From Mnemiopsis leidyi (taxonomy: Eukaryota > Ctenophora > Tentaculata > Lobata > Bolinopsidae), in the NCBI GenBank assembly GCA_000226015.1, contig JH153106.1:178183-242182 (forward strand): a stretch of DNA of 64,000 bases, read 5' to 3'. A program made the translations under genes and the position numbers. The notes under the pieces were generated by a model, which had not been told where the DNA came from, searched no databases, and saw only the letters and a list, made by a program, of their open reading frames with translations. This document shows positions 25,001 to 36,620 of the stretch, one piece after another. The stretch's first letter is position 1. Every line of letters starts with the position of its first letter.

Positions 25001-28000
25001 GAAACAACACGCAAAATTCACGGCACCATTGAGTTCCGGGTAAAGATAATGTCGAGCACTTAGCTTCTTAGTCTAGATTAAATAGATTTGTACAGATCTA
25101 TCTACAGATCTACCTACAGAACATCATTCTTCTGTTCGTGTTGTATTCTCGATACAGTCGCTAGCTTTCCCATTCATCCCGACGTCGCTCGGGCCTTTGA
25201 TCCATTTTCCCGGGAAATGTAGCTCGCAGCTTTCTGACTGGAGCTATAAGTATAACCTTTGAGCTCTGATGGCACGATGTGATAGTCCATTTAGAGAGTG
25301 GGACTGCCTGCTATATCAATCAGACATTTGTCTGGCACAGGAATTTGTTGGGATTCCTTAAGATGGGATGACGGTTAAAGCTATGAATGTATTTTTATGT
25401 TTGTTAACCATCACCCACATGTCCAGCTGTTTGGGAAGCCATTTTGGTCAGACAGTACCGATGGTATTGACAGCAAATTACTGATCTGCGCTCTACTGGC
25501 CATGCTTCAGAAGAAAGGGTTAGTACTACAGTATTTGTATGAGATTTAGTGGCGGTCCTAAGGTTTCCAGCTATGGCTGCGTAATTATGATTGAATGTTG
25601 AAAACTTGCTCGTGTTTCCATTATAAAAGCTCTTAGAATGTCTGTTTTCAAAATAATATGCCTGCAATTTAGAGAAAGCTCGGGCGATAAAACTAACAAA
25701 TCCAGGTGGAGAATACACAACTTCATCAGCGCCACCAGATCTTTAGAAAACAAGGGGACTCTGCTCTTCAAAAAGGAACCGAGCTCTGACGTTTCACCTA
25801 TGTGTATATCTTTTGACGATGAGGTCCGATTTTAATTATTCTTATTTTTCTCACAATTTTTTTGCGAAAAAATTCATGTTATTGTAAGATTTTGTTGCAC
25901 CTTTCAAGATAACCAATAATTTCAGGATAAGCTCCGTCTTATATCAGCCACAGACGACGTCAAGTGTACCGTTCGAACCGTCATAACTCAGCGACTTGGA
26001 CCTAACGGCATCGTCAGGGAGGGAAACTTCAGGTTTGTCATTACATCTTCAGCATTTTTTCTGTGTTGTTACCTGGTTGCTCAATCAAGATTCGAATTAT
26101 GATAATCGGCGCTCTGACTAGGAATGTTAATACACCATCCTATCAGGAACTGCTGGGAGTTTAAGCTGCACGGAGCTCCCTGGACCGGACTGTCCAGTGA
26201 CGAGGGTATCAAGGTCAGATCTCTCCTCATCCATATCCTACAGGTCAGTCACGTCATCAGATTTCAAAAAAGGAAATGGATTGTAATGGGTTAACCCATC
26301 ACAAGCGAAGTCCTTAGTGCCCTATTTAAGAGGCGGTATTTTGCCGGAATTTATGCCTTGGTGGTGGTAAAACCTTGGAGCTGTAAGCAGGCTGTAATCG
26401 GATATCCTTAGTTTGAACTTCAATCGAGTTATCAAAGAATATCCTGATTTAGAAATAGATGCTTGTTATCGCAATCATTTTCGAAATAGCTAAATACCTC
26501 CCAGTCCCAGTTTGAAACTGGAAGGTTAACAAGTAATATGTGTACAAATTTCAGAAACTGTCCTTCAAAGGGTGGCACGTGATGACTTCTTTTGACGTTT
26601 GCTCCAAGATAAGCAAGAGCGACGACCGACACCCCCAGCCTCTCGACGCTCAGAGTTGGTACCTCTGCAAGAAGGAATCTCTCGGAATCATGTTCGACAA
26701 ATGGAAAAGTAAGGCTTTCATGACGAAACCATTGCCCGTACCGCTACCAGTACCGAAGGCCTCTGAAAACAGTAAGGCAAATCATGTGAGGCGTGATAGT
26801 TTTCCCGTGGCGATGTGTATCACGTGTTCCAAACGTGACGTGTATCAAGTACGTGATGTGTATCATGTGACGTGATTTTCGGGGTTAGTTAAAGTCTAGA
26901 GCCTGTTCAGAGTTTTGGTTATTGAGTTCACTGAATTTTGAGCTATCCTAAAGTCAAGGGTATTTTCTTACATCGTGAGACGTGAGTTCATCATTATCAA
27001 GCAATGTGATGGTGTTGTAATGTATCAGGGTTTCGCTTTATACTTTATAGTTTCATCAAACCAATTTAGATCAGTCCACCTTTCATCATATAATCCGGAT
27101 TCATTTAGAATTAGGGTCGTAAAAATGCGTTTTGCAACCATTAGTAACAACGAGGCTGTGTCATAAAAATACCCATCCTTGAGAATTTTCAGTGAAGAGT
27201 AAAGGTTCGGTAAATGGGGTTCCTGCGGCTAATTGTGAGTTGAGTACGTCAAAAGTCGTCAAAATTTTTGTTTTTGAATAAAATTGTGACTGTGACTGTG
27301 AGATCATCAATTTTGGGACTTTTCGGTATAGATCATCTGTGAGGATTATGTTTCAAAGATTTTATTTCCGAACTCACAACCAATACCGGATCTTTAAGTT
27401 TAAAGTTAAACTAACAATATTTGAAAAACAATATTAATTGACATATAACAACTTTTCCGGTAGAAATATTTAATTCATTTATGAGAAACATGTGACATTG
27501 ACAATGACAATGACCAACAAAAATGACAAATCTTCTCTCACAGATGACCTGCTTGAAGACAAAGACAATGACGCTGAACTTGAACAACTCCAAGAAGACT
27601 TACAGAACTACAATATAGACAAAATTGTTGACATTCCTCTCGATTTCAAAGTCTCTACCAAACTGAAACGAAAAAATATCATGTCACCCTCTTCGGAGCA
27701 CACCTCAAATAATATTACTCCACTAAATAAAACGAGACTTATGGAGACGAGAAATCGTGTCCTCGGACACCAATCGTAAACGACTTGAACAAGAATTACT
27801 GACTTATGAACACCTGGCCTCGGTCTGACATGAACTTGACTACCTTTTTCTGTATTCTTGATCAACTTCCGATTGTGAAGGTTCGAAATGATATGGAAAA
27901 ACATAATTTTAATTACATTATGTTTACAAAGTTAGTTCTCGTCAGTTTAATGGGACTAACGGAACGCATATCTTTTCAGAGAACGCAGACGTAGAACCAT

Positions 28001-28563
28001 CCAAGAACAAGCGACAAAGCGTGAACAACAATCCTACCCTAAGTCACTCCACTGCCCCTGCCGAGAAATCTGTCGCCGAAATCGAGGACCCCGAATCGGA
28101 CCAGGAATTAGATGTATCCGCCTCGGCTGTCAAACAAGACTTTTCTATCCCCACGATCGAGCGGAGCGAAGCTGCACCATCACCGATCACAGAGTCGCTC
28201 AGGACAGAGGACATGACCACACCCGAATCTTCCCTGACAAACCTGATCAGGGACATGAAGAAGGAGGTAGCCAAGGAGAAGAGACTCCTACCAAAGGAGC
28301 CCCTCCCCAAGGAGGCTATCCCAGTTACCACTTTTATCGAGACGGTCGATGCGGCGGATTATGACAAGGATATGGATCATCTGATCATCGAGGAAGAGTC
28401 TTTAGAGCCCGTCATGTGCAGTCTGAACAACGACGGGCTGGCGCCGTACGACTGTAAAACTATTTCTCCCGCCCCTTCAAATCACGACGAGTTTGAAATT
28501 CCTGAAATACTCGATGACATAATCAACACGATCTATTCTCCCCCTGTTTTCGATAAGAAGTGA
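22011..28563 (+). CDS. Four-repeat protein of unrecognised family with acidic tail, 13 exons
   Basis: Exons with consistent phases: 22011-22179, 22414-22508, 22742-22906, 23466-23577, 24284-24409, 24618-24746, 24909-25039, 25427-25518, 25706-25823, 25926-26032, 26147-26243, 26555-26708 and 27980-28563 (stop TGA). They encode about 690 residues. A ~120-140 residue unit is repeated four times. Each starts with a strand like LRLIHCSD, followed by a helix ending W-x-x-G. Then comes an E-F/Y-K/R-L-x-G-x-P-W/F-W block, a Leu-rich helix, a GW-x-V-x-T stretch and an FFK-type strand. The last exon is acidic, Pro/Ser-rich and probably disordered. No signal peptide or membrane segment is seen. The donor at 22906 (AAT|GTAAAT) is weak: without it, unit 1 ends at a TAA at 22961 and forms a separate short protein. 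The pattern resembles uncharacterised repeat proteins I recall from animals, but I cannot name the family or a function. Confidence 0.72.
22267..22352. repeat. Perfect 22-bp inverted repeat, 42-bp spacer
   Basis: Arms 22267-22288 (starting GTATTCGTGGGGAAG) and 22331-22352 are exact reverse complements. The spacer has related repeats of AAATCAAAACAA and GGAGACAC. It lies in the first intron of the four-repeat gene. It may be a very short fold-back or MITE-like element; no target-site duplication is clear. Confidence 0.9.
23820..24275. repeat. Degenerate minisatellite of CCCATGTTACC / GGTAAC units
   Basis: About twenty imperfect copies of AACCCATGTTACCTTGTAACTT-like sequence fill the end of the intron before the exon at 24284 and stop right at its acceptor. 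GTTACC and GGTAAC alternate, so neighbouring units can pair. No coding content. Confidence 0.88.
27492..27900 (+). pseudogene. Possible decayed copy of a host gene, or small orphan gene
   Basis: An ATG at 27492 opens 95 codons with protein-like composition (for example TDDLLEDKDNDAELEQLQED, then KLKRKNIMSPSSEHTSNN). After the frame shifts near 27745, a second frame continues with similar charged helix-like sequence (TNRKRLEQELLTYEHLASV) before a stop. This suggests an intronless copy with at least one indel. It sits inside the last intron (26709-27979) of the four-repeat gene. There is no splice acceptor in front, so it is unlikely to be an exon of that gene. I do not recognise the parent family. 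Chance is not excluded. Confidence 0.3.
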
Positions 28564-30288
28564 GGGAGGTGTCAGTTCGATGATCCTGCCTCTTCCTGGT
28601 TTATTGTTATCAGTTTTGGGAGTATTCGTTATTCGTGGAATAGAATCTTGACCATAGAAAATCGCCCTTTCTGAAATTGTTGAACTTGAATCATACGACT
28701 TGGGATCAGTAAAGCATAACTGTAAAATTGGAATTGTTCGAGTCTCCAGGTTGCGGGAAATATGTTGACAACAGATGTAAAGTCACTTCGAGGATGACTT
28801 GATAATTGATGTCGTCCCATGTTAGATTACTTATTGCCTAACAAAGATCATATTGATAAAAGCTCTTGTTTAATGTTTTCGGGTACTTTCAATTCGTAAA
28901 TTTCTAACCTATACTACCAAATTGTTTGTCAAATTTCTGGTATCCTGTACTGCTTTTCCGGCCAAGTTCAATGAACCCATTATTGATATAAATTGTTTAT
29001 TCTTGTGTACCTCGATACTCGATAGAATACTCCACAAATTCAAGAGCTATGCTTATCAAGCTTTAAATAACTCGCGATGACTTACATCAGCCAGGTTTGC
29101 TTGGTTTTCCTCGGATGTTAAGTACGTATTTTGTACACACTATTTTATACACTATATATTTGCTTGGAATTAGTAATTACTCTCGATTACTAACTTTTCC
29201 ATCGGTTTTCCATATACTTGCTCGAAACTAGAGTTGTGCATCGAGCCCTGCAGCATAACTGGTTGTTTATCACGCTGCAATGTGTAATAGTTATAAAATT
29301 CTTATCAAAACAGCTAGTAAAGCTAGTATAGCTGGTTTGTTAAAACTGCAGGATATAAACTGCCACCTGAGTCCTGAATATCACTGTCACTTGAGTCATA
29401 CATTCTTATTCTGTAAGCGCACGGCCGCGTTTCAACTAATACTATGTGTTTCGAAAAGCAACTTATACTCAGAGGATCAATTTACATCAATTTACATTGA
29501 AAGATGGTTCATGGTTGGTCAGTGCTCGGTTATCCTAGGCATGAGTAGTTGATTTTTCCACGTGCACTGAGTACTGACCACTGTACTCTAGGTTATATAT
29601 AGTTATACGGTTATCGCTATCAGACATAAGTGATCAGGGCCGGATATTCTGGTTCCTACTTCCAAACTCACTCGACAAACTCACTCAACATTCTAATTAT
29701 CATAATTCATCTCACAGTCACATCCGATATCCATGTTCAGGAGTAATCACATATTGTAGCAACTTGCACGTGTGAGAAAAGCCGCGCAATGCCACAATGA
29801 CATAGTGAGATATTCACATGCGGTTTTCGAGTGTAGTCGTACACGCGTTATGCAAAGCGCGTGATAAATTTAATTTTAAACTCGCCACACGCAGTACCGT
29901 TACCGCGGGCGCTACACGTGACGTAGACAATTAGGACTGAGCTACCTAGGATCCCAGGCATGACAGTTGTTCTATGACTACGCAAATGTTTTATTTCTCT
30001 AATATAATTGTTCCTGCTGATCTTCTTGTTACCTTGGACTATATTCGGCCTTCACTCTGGGTATCTTTGTGTTGTCGTAGCTCACTCGTTCTATGGATAT
30101 GTCTACATAGCCTACATCACCAGCCTTTGATAACCTCTAAGTTGTTTACTTAAAACCATGCAGTTTGTGCGAAAATTCTGGTTCCTGGTTTAAGTCACAG
30201 CTTATGCCACCAATGACATATACAATTCCACGATCGATACCTATATTCTCAGAAACTGAAAGGCGCCCCACGCCGTTATAGCAAAACT
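28564..30288. other. Intergenic region
   Basis: 3' flank of the four-repeat gene and DNA upstream of the segmental duplication. No canonical AATAAA was noted close to the stop at 28563. A locally GC-richer patch (about 29780-29930) has no gene-like features. No coding sequence is supported. Confidence 0.4.
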
Positions 30289-32110
30289 AGTCGTTAGCAA
30301 AACCAAGCAGTTTGTGTGTTCACTATTAAACTAGACTGTTCAGACTGATGACCGGCTCCTCTATAACTGTCTAGAAACTGCAGTGTTCCTTTCCTGGTTT
30401 TCTCCGTTATCTTCCTTCTGCTCAGTTCCAGATCCTGTGTACCATAACTGTTAACTTTTTAACACTCCGGGGCTGGTTAAACCGCACCCAGTGCCTCTTC
30501 TCTTAGTTTCACCTAGCATATTGTATTCTGGTTATATTTCAAGTCAATGTTTTAGCCACTATCCAAAGAGAAGTAAACTATCAAGCTTCTATCTTGTGAT
30601 ATAAACACTTAAGTCAAACCTAATGATGGTTTTATTACATAAAAGACGAATTTCCATAATCTATCCATGTTCTTGTGCAGTAAGTACAATGCTATTGATC
30701 TGCTGTCTTTAGTACCACAGATACGCAGCTGTGTCGTTTTCACATTTTTATTGGCTCGTGGTTGTTGTCTTTGAGCCTATTTGCTCTTCTACAATCGCTA
30801 TGAGCTTATTTTTGATAACAATTGATAGTAGCGTGATACAGTCACGGTCAGTAACACAAAATAACCGTGACTATTTTGGGCTCTTTGAGATTTGTGATAT
30901 CGTTGCAACAGGTCCGGTGAGATAAATAAGTGTTGTTTTGCTTTATCACAGCAACTGGAAGGTAAAGTGGAATATTTTGTGAGTTTTGCACTCCCTTTAC
31001 GTTTATGTGGTGGTTCTTTGTATGAATGTATCTTTATTTATGTTCTCTAGCAAATGTGATACCGAAAATAACCGCAAGACCTTTTAGTTTGCTAATTTTA
31101 TTAGTAACCTACTTTAATTCTACTAAAATACAAATAGCGTTTCCATATTTTCCAGGCTTCCTTCAACAAAGGGGCTGGTTTAACACTTTGTTTAGTAAGA
31201 CTTTAAATTCTTACTGCCTAAAGCAAGAGTTTATTAATGTAAAAGTTTAATCCGTGTGAGTTAACGACCTGTGTAACAATAAACACTTACTTATAAATGT
31301 TTCCTGCTTTACCGCAGTTAAGGGCCATAGTGTTAAAGTACTCTAAATCGAGCTCTAACAGGAAACGCCTATTCTTAACTAGAACTGGATTCTGTACCGT
31401 TAAATCGTTAAACATCAAAGGGCAGGGCTCCGGCCGTTAGACCACTTTTTAACGCTATAGATGTTGCTCCCGCTTGCCAGTACTTGGGTTTGTTGAACCA
31501 AGGTTCGGTGCAGAGATGAGCGTTAGTTTAAAACTGGATTAAGTTTTAGTTATAGACATAATCAATTTTTATTAGCTATTAAAAGTCATTCTGTCATTAA
31601 CCAACATCAGCCCCAGGGGCACTATTCTTGAGTACATCTCGCTAAGTACAAATTTGTAAATTGTTGACAAGCAAGTTGTGTGTTCGATGATATTGTTTAA
31701 TTTTGCTTAGGTTGAAAAGTGGGCTTTGCAACTTCAGATAGAAATGCAGATTGAGAATATTTATTTTCGATCAGTCTGTTGCTCTACGGGACAGTGGCGG
31801 TTTAGTATATATTTAGTATACATGTAGGATCTGGGCAGGGTATATTTACATATATCAAGCTTATGATTGTTTTAGTAAAATTTAAAATGTTTGAATTTTA
31901 TGTTTTTTAGGCAATGCAGTTCAATTGAATAATTTTAAGCTGTATCAGACATTTAATTAACTTAAACGTCGCGTAGGATTAGGACTTGCTACTGAGACAA
32001 CAATCAACATGTTATTGTTGCTGTACTACCTTCTTCTGGGTACTGCAGCAGAAGATACTTCCCCTCAAGGTATTTTGAGTTTTACGATCTTTATCAATTT
32101 ATAATTGGCT
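30289..32110. repeat. Segmental duplication, copy 1 (upstream and signal exon)
   Basis: This stretch reappears at 34797-36545 with scattered substitutions and small indels, including the signal-peptide exon at its 3' end (32009-32069 versus 36464-36527). An extra piece, 34526-34796, matches 30693-30955 a third time. It is a recent tandem duplication carrying promoter region and first exon of the secreted-protein gene. A 74-codon frame (31026-31250) persists in the second copy, but recent duplication explains that without selection. Confidence 0.9.
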
Positions 32111-34515
32111 GTACTGAGACCTGCCTTTTCCTGTCAAAAAAGTCTCAGGACCATTTTTAAAACATTTGCTAGGGTGAAAACAAACTGGCAAAAAGGTAAT
32201 ACGGCCGAGACAGGGTTGGGGCAAGGAAGGGACAGTGTCTGGGCAGACAAGCTCTGGGGCAGGGTTGGGGCTGGCTCAGGGGCGTAGCCAGAGGGGATCC
32301 ATTGGATCCCAGGATCCCCCTTTTGAAATGGAAATTTAGAAAAATTTAAGGCTAGCCAGTATCATGCAGATACAGATAGGTAGAAGAAGATAGAGATAGA
32401 GAGATTGGTAGAGATAGACAGTTAGAGGATAGAGACCCTGAGAGATAGAGATAGATTGATAGATAGATAGAGAGCGTGAGAGAGAAAGAGAGGGATTGAT
32501 AGACCATAGATGCCTCAAAGCAACTGAGCCTGTCCCAACCCTGCCTCAACCCTGCATCAACCCTGCCCCTACCTTGCCGGCGGCCCAGCCTCGGCCGTTC
32601 AACTTTTTGCTAACAAACTTACATAATTTATCACACTGAAATCAGTAGTCAATGACTAAACAGAAACGCGGTTATTTGACATAAGTGATAAGATGGCGAA
32701 TGGACTTGGGACCAGTTCACAGTACATTACATTAATGAATAATGCCCTCAGAATCCTCTAGCTAAAAAATGTTAAAATAAGGTAAAACGAACTGAATATC
32801 AAATGAAAAGAACTGTAAGAGCTAAAAGAATGAATGACGTGCCATGCTAAAACACATGCTCAGAAGTTAAATTCACCCTTAAATTAAAATAAAGCACTTT
32901 AAGTTTGCAACATAAGATAGTTATTTCAGGCTGGTTGACAGTAGAGCGCGATGTGGAGATACATTTTGATCTAGAGAGTTCTCCTTTAGAAATAAAGACA
33001 GACAGCTATTTTGGGAGTAATGAAAAGTTAGAAGTTGTATTTGTCTCGGATGATGTGAATGAAGAGGAGGCAGGAGGTATAAAGATTTCCTTTACATCTC
33101 CACCAATGTACGTGCTTGAGGACTGCTTCGAAGACCCGATAGAGTTCTCGACAACCCTTTCTTCTGACATCACAAAAATCTGGAGGTTAACTCTGGAAAA
33201 GTTTCCCCCTGATTTACGAGTCATAGTTCATTGTAACAACAAAGAAGTTCTCAATGTTTTGTTATCAGACGAAATATGTAAAGACATGGATAACTGGAGG
33301 ACAAACTGGGGAAAGACTGTAACAAAGATAGAGTTTTCATCCACGTACGGCGCGGCAGACTACTACAGGCCAGGTACGAAATCTTCTTCTTATTAACGGG
33401 ATTACTTTACTCATTTATAGTTTTATGTAATCATCAACAACACCACCGGCATTTGAAGCTGAAGTGAGATAATAGCAATCCAGATAAGCAAAAACTGCTG
33501 GGTCGTAAATGAGCTCAATGCAGGTTGGTTACCAGTGGAACGTGCAATTAGGACACCCTTCGATCTGGAGAACACTCCACTAGAAATAAAGACAGATAGC
33601 GCTACTGGAAGTTCAGATAAACTGATTGTCTACTTCTATAACGACCAGAATGAGTTTGCTGGAGGAGTAAGGATATCCTTCACGTCTCCTCTAAAGTATT
33701 CCATCACAGACTGCTCGTTATACAGAAACAAGGACGACCAATACCAGTACTACGATTTTCAGAAGAACCCCACGATTGACAACAACAAAGTATGGAGGAT
33801 AACTTTAACAGGAACCTCAAAGACATTAACAAGACGTTTAACGATACATTGTAACAACAAGGAGGTTCTAAACTCGATGATTTCAAGCGACCTCTGTGGA
33901 ATTAGTGACTGGTCAACCTACTGGAGCAGAGATGTTGTAAAGATAGGATTCTCAGAAGCATTCGACACTGCATCAGATCTCTATAGGTTTTACATGTCAG
34001 GTATGTTGTGGGATGTTGGATCAAGAGGATTTATTTTCGCTCAGCAGGGACCTTCACAGCTTTAGCCGAGGTGGAGGACACAACTCTCTTCCGTAGCACT
34101 TCCGCAAATTTTTGTATACATACTTGTCTCATCCATAAGATTTGTCCTTGTGTTTCAGTAGTGACAAGTTGTCACAGTCTAAATTTAGTCCATGGTCATG
34201 GACAAAATTTTGTCAAAAATTTAACCATGGTCACGGTTGAAATTTGACCATTTGACCATGACACCCGGACGTAGGCCAAATTTGGTCAAAAATAATGGTC
34301 ATCTTTTCAACGACCTGTACTACTACTAATCAATAGCTCATTACACGCGAGTTTAACATTCATTTAAATTCACAAATTTACTTCAGTGACAGTAGGTTGT
34401 TTAGCTTTAGAGCATCTAGGATGCTGGAAAGATCATGGGACTGACAGAGCAATATCGGGTGGAAACCGCCTACCTCTAGACAAGGATAAATATAAAGCTC
34501 ATACCAAAGACCTTA
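32009..34515 (+). CDS. Modular secreted protein A (signal, two ~150-residue modules, WSC-like), cut by gap
   Basis: Exon 1 (32009-32069) encodes a Leu/Tyr-rich signal peptide, MLLLLYYLLLGTAAEDTSPQ, ending in phase 1. Exons 32930-33373 and 33524-34000 are both phase 1-1. They encode two copies of a module starting GW-L-x-V-E-R, then FDLE-x-(S/T)-PLEIKTDS, AGG-(I/V)-(K/R)-ISFTSP, (I/V)WR-(L/I)-TL, HCNNKEVLN, a Cys, and W-x-x-x-W with V-x-K-I-x-F. Four or so conserved cysteines and many beta-strand-like stretches suggest an extracellular beta-sandwich. I do not recognise a named domain. Exon 34387-34515 starts a WSC-like module (LGCWKDHGTDRAIS) and is cut by the N run. The protein probably binds ligand or carbohydrate outside the cell, by inference from module type only. 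The 3' end is missing or lost in the assembly. Confidence 0.75.
32376..32510. repeat. GATAGA-type simple repeat
   Basis: Purine-rich degenerate GATA/GAGA microsatellite in the first intron of secreted gene A. The minus-strand serine/leucine/tyrosine frames across it come from the repeat. The corresponding part of the second duplication copy lacks it. Confidence 0.85.
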
Positions 34516-34525
34516 NNNNNNNNNN
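34516..34525. other. Assembly gap (10 N)
   Basis: A run of ten N breaks the WSC-like exon of gene A mid-codon, and the sequence after it resumes inside the duplicated upstream region. Ten N is probably a placeholder of unknown length, so further exons or further duplicate copies may be missing here. Confidence 0.98.
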
Positions 34526-36620
34526 TATTGATCTGTTGTCTTTAGTACCACACTGAATTACAGATACGCAGCTGTGTCGTTTTCTACATTTTTATCGGCT
34601 CATGGTTGTCGTCTTTGAGCCTATTCGCTCTTCTACAATCGCTATGAGCTTATTTTTGATAACAAGATAGTTAGCGTGATACAGTCACGGTCAGTAACAT
34701 AAAATAACCGTGACTATTTTGGGCACTTTGAGTTGTGTGATATGGTTGCAACAGGTCCGGTGAGATAAATAAGTGTTGTTTTGCTTTAGCACAGCAACTA
34801 ACAAAACCAAGTCGTTAGCAAAAACCAAGCAGTTTGTGTGTTCACTATTAAACTAGACTGTTTAGACTGATGACCGGCTCCTCTTATACTGTCTAGAAAC
34901 TGCAGTGTTCCTTTCCTGGTTTTCTCCGTCATCTTCCTTCTGCACAGTTCCAGATCCTGTGTACCATAACTGTGAACTTTTAAACACTGCAAGAACCGGG
35001 GCTGGTTAAACCGCACCCAGTACCTCTTCTCTTAATTTTAGTTTCCCCTAGCATTGTATTCTGGTTATATTTCAAGTCAATCTTTTTGTCACTATCCAAA
35101 GAGAAGTAAACTATCGAGCTTCTATCTTGTGATAACACTTAAATCAAACCTTATGTGATGGTTTTATTACATTAAAGACGAATTTCCATAATCTATCCAT
35201 GTTCTTGTGCAGTAAGTACAATGCTATTGATCTGTTGTCTTTAGTACCACACTGAATTACAGATACGCAGCTGTGTCGTTTTCACATTTTTATCGGCTCA
35301 TGGTTGTCGTCTTTGAGCCTATTCGCTCTTCTACAATCGCTATAAGAGCTTATTTTTGATAACAAGATAGTTAACGTGATACAGTAACGGTCAGTAACAT
35401 AAAATAACCGTGACTATTTTGGGCTCTTTAAGATGTGTGATATAGTTGCAACAGGTCCGGTGAGATTCAGATAAATAAGTGTTGTTTTGCTTTATCACAG
35501 CAACTGGAAGGTAAAGTGGAATATTTTGTGAGTTTTGCACTCCCTTTACGTTTCTGTGGTGGTACTTTGTATGAATGTATCTTTATTCATGTTCTCTAGC
35601 GAATGTGATACCGAAAATAACCGCAAGACCTTTAAGTTTGCTAATTTTATCATTAACCTACTTTGATTTTACTAAAATACAAATAGCGTTTCCATATTTT
35701 CCAGGCTTCCTTCAACAAAGGGGCTGGTTTAACACTTTGTTTAGTAATACTTTAAATTCTTACTGCCTAAAGCAAGAGTTTATTAATGTAAAAGTTTAAT
35801 CCGTGTGAGTTAACGACCTGTGTAACAATAAACACTTACTTATAAATGTTTCCTGCTTTACCGCAGTTAAGGGCCATAGAGTTAAAGTACTCTAAATCGA
35901 GCTCAAACAGGAAACGCCTATTCTTAACTAGAACTGGATTCTGTACCGTTAAATCGTTAAACAGGGCGGAGCTCCGGCCGTTAGATCACTTTGTAACGCT
36001 ATAATAGATGTTGCTCCCGCTTGCCAGTACTTGGGTTTGTTGAACCAAGGTTCGGTGCAGAGATGAGCGTTAGTTTAAAACTGGATTAAGTTTAAGTTAT
36101 ATAAGTTTTATAGGTTGGCGATTTTATAAGCTTAATCAATTTTTTTAGCTATTATCAGTCATTCTGTCAGTGTCATTAACCCGAACCAGCACCAGGGGCA
36201 CTATTCTTGGCCAAATCTCGCCAAGTCTCTGTGGTACAATTTTGTAAATTGTTGACAAGTGTGTTCGATCATATTGTTTAGTATATATTTAGTATATATT
36301 TACATATACCAAGCTGATGATTGTTTTGGTAAAATTTAAATGTTTGAATTTTGCGTTTTTAGACTATGCAATTCAATTTACTTTTAAACTAAATTAGACA
36401 TTTAACTTAAACGTCGCTTAGGATCAGGACTGGCTACATAAGTAACTACAGCTCTGAGACAACATGCTATTGTTGCTGTACTACCTTCTTCTGGGTGCTG
36501 CAGCAGGATATTATCCTTCCCCTGAAGGTATTCTTTATCTTGACAATTGGCTGTACAGGATCCAGGATCCCCCTTTTGAAATGAAAATTTAGAAACATTT
36601 TAAGGCTAGCCAGTATTAAC
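34526..36620. repeat. Segmental duplication, partial plus second full copy
   Basis: 34526-34796 corresponds to 30693-30955. 34797-36545 corresponds to 30289-32110, including a second signal-peptide exon. 36555-36620 matches 32305-32365, so roughly 190 bp of the first copy is absent here. 36620 onward matches the WSC-like exon region at 34357. The order implies at least three tandem copies of part of the unit. Confidence 0.88.

Noticed and set aside
31026-31250. 74-codon frame preserved in the second duplicate (35575-35799)
   Set aside because: Persistence is explained by recent segmental duplication; the peptide has no recognisable features and no splice context.
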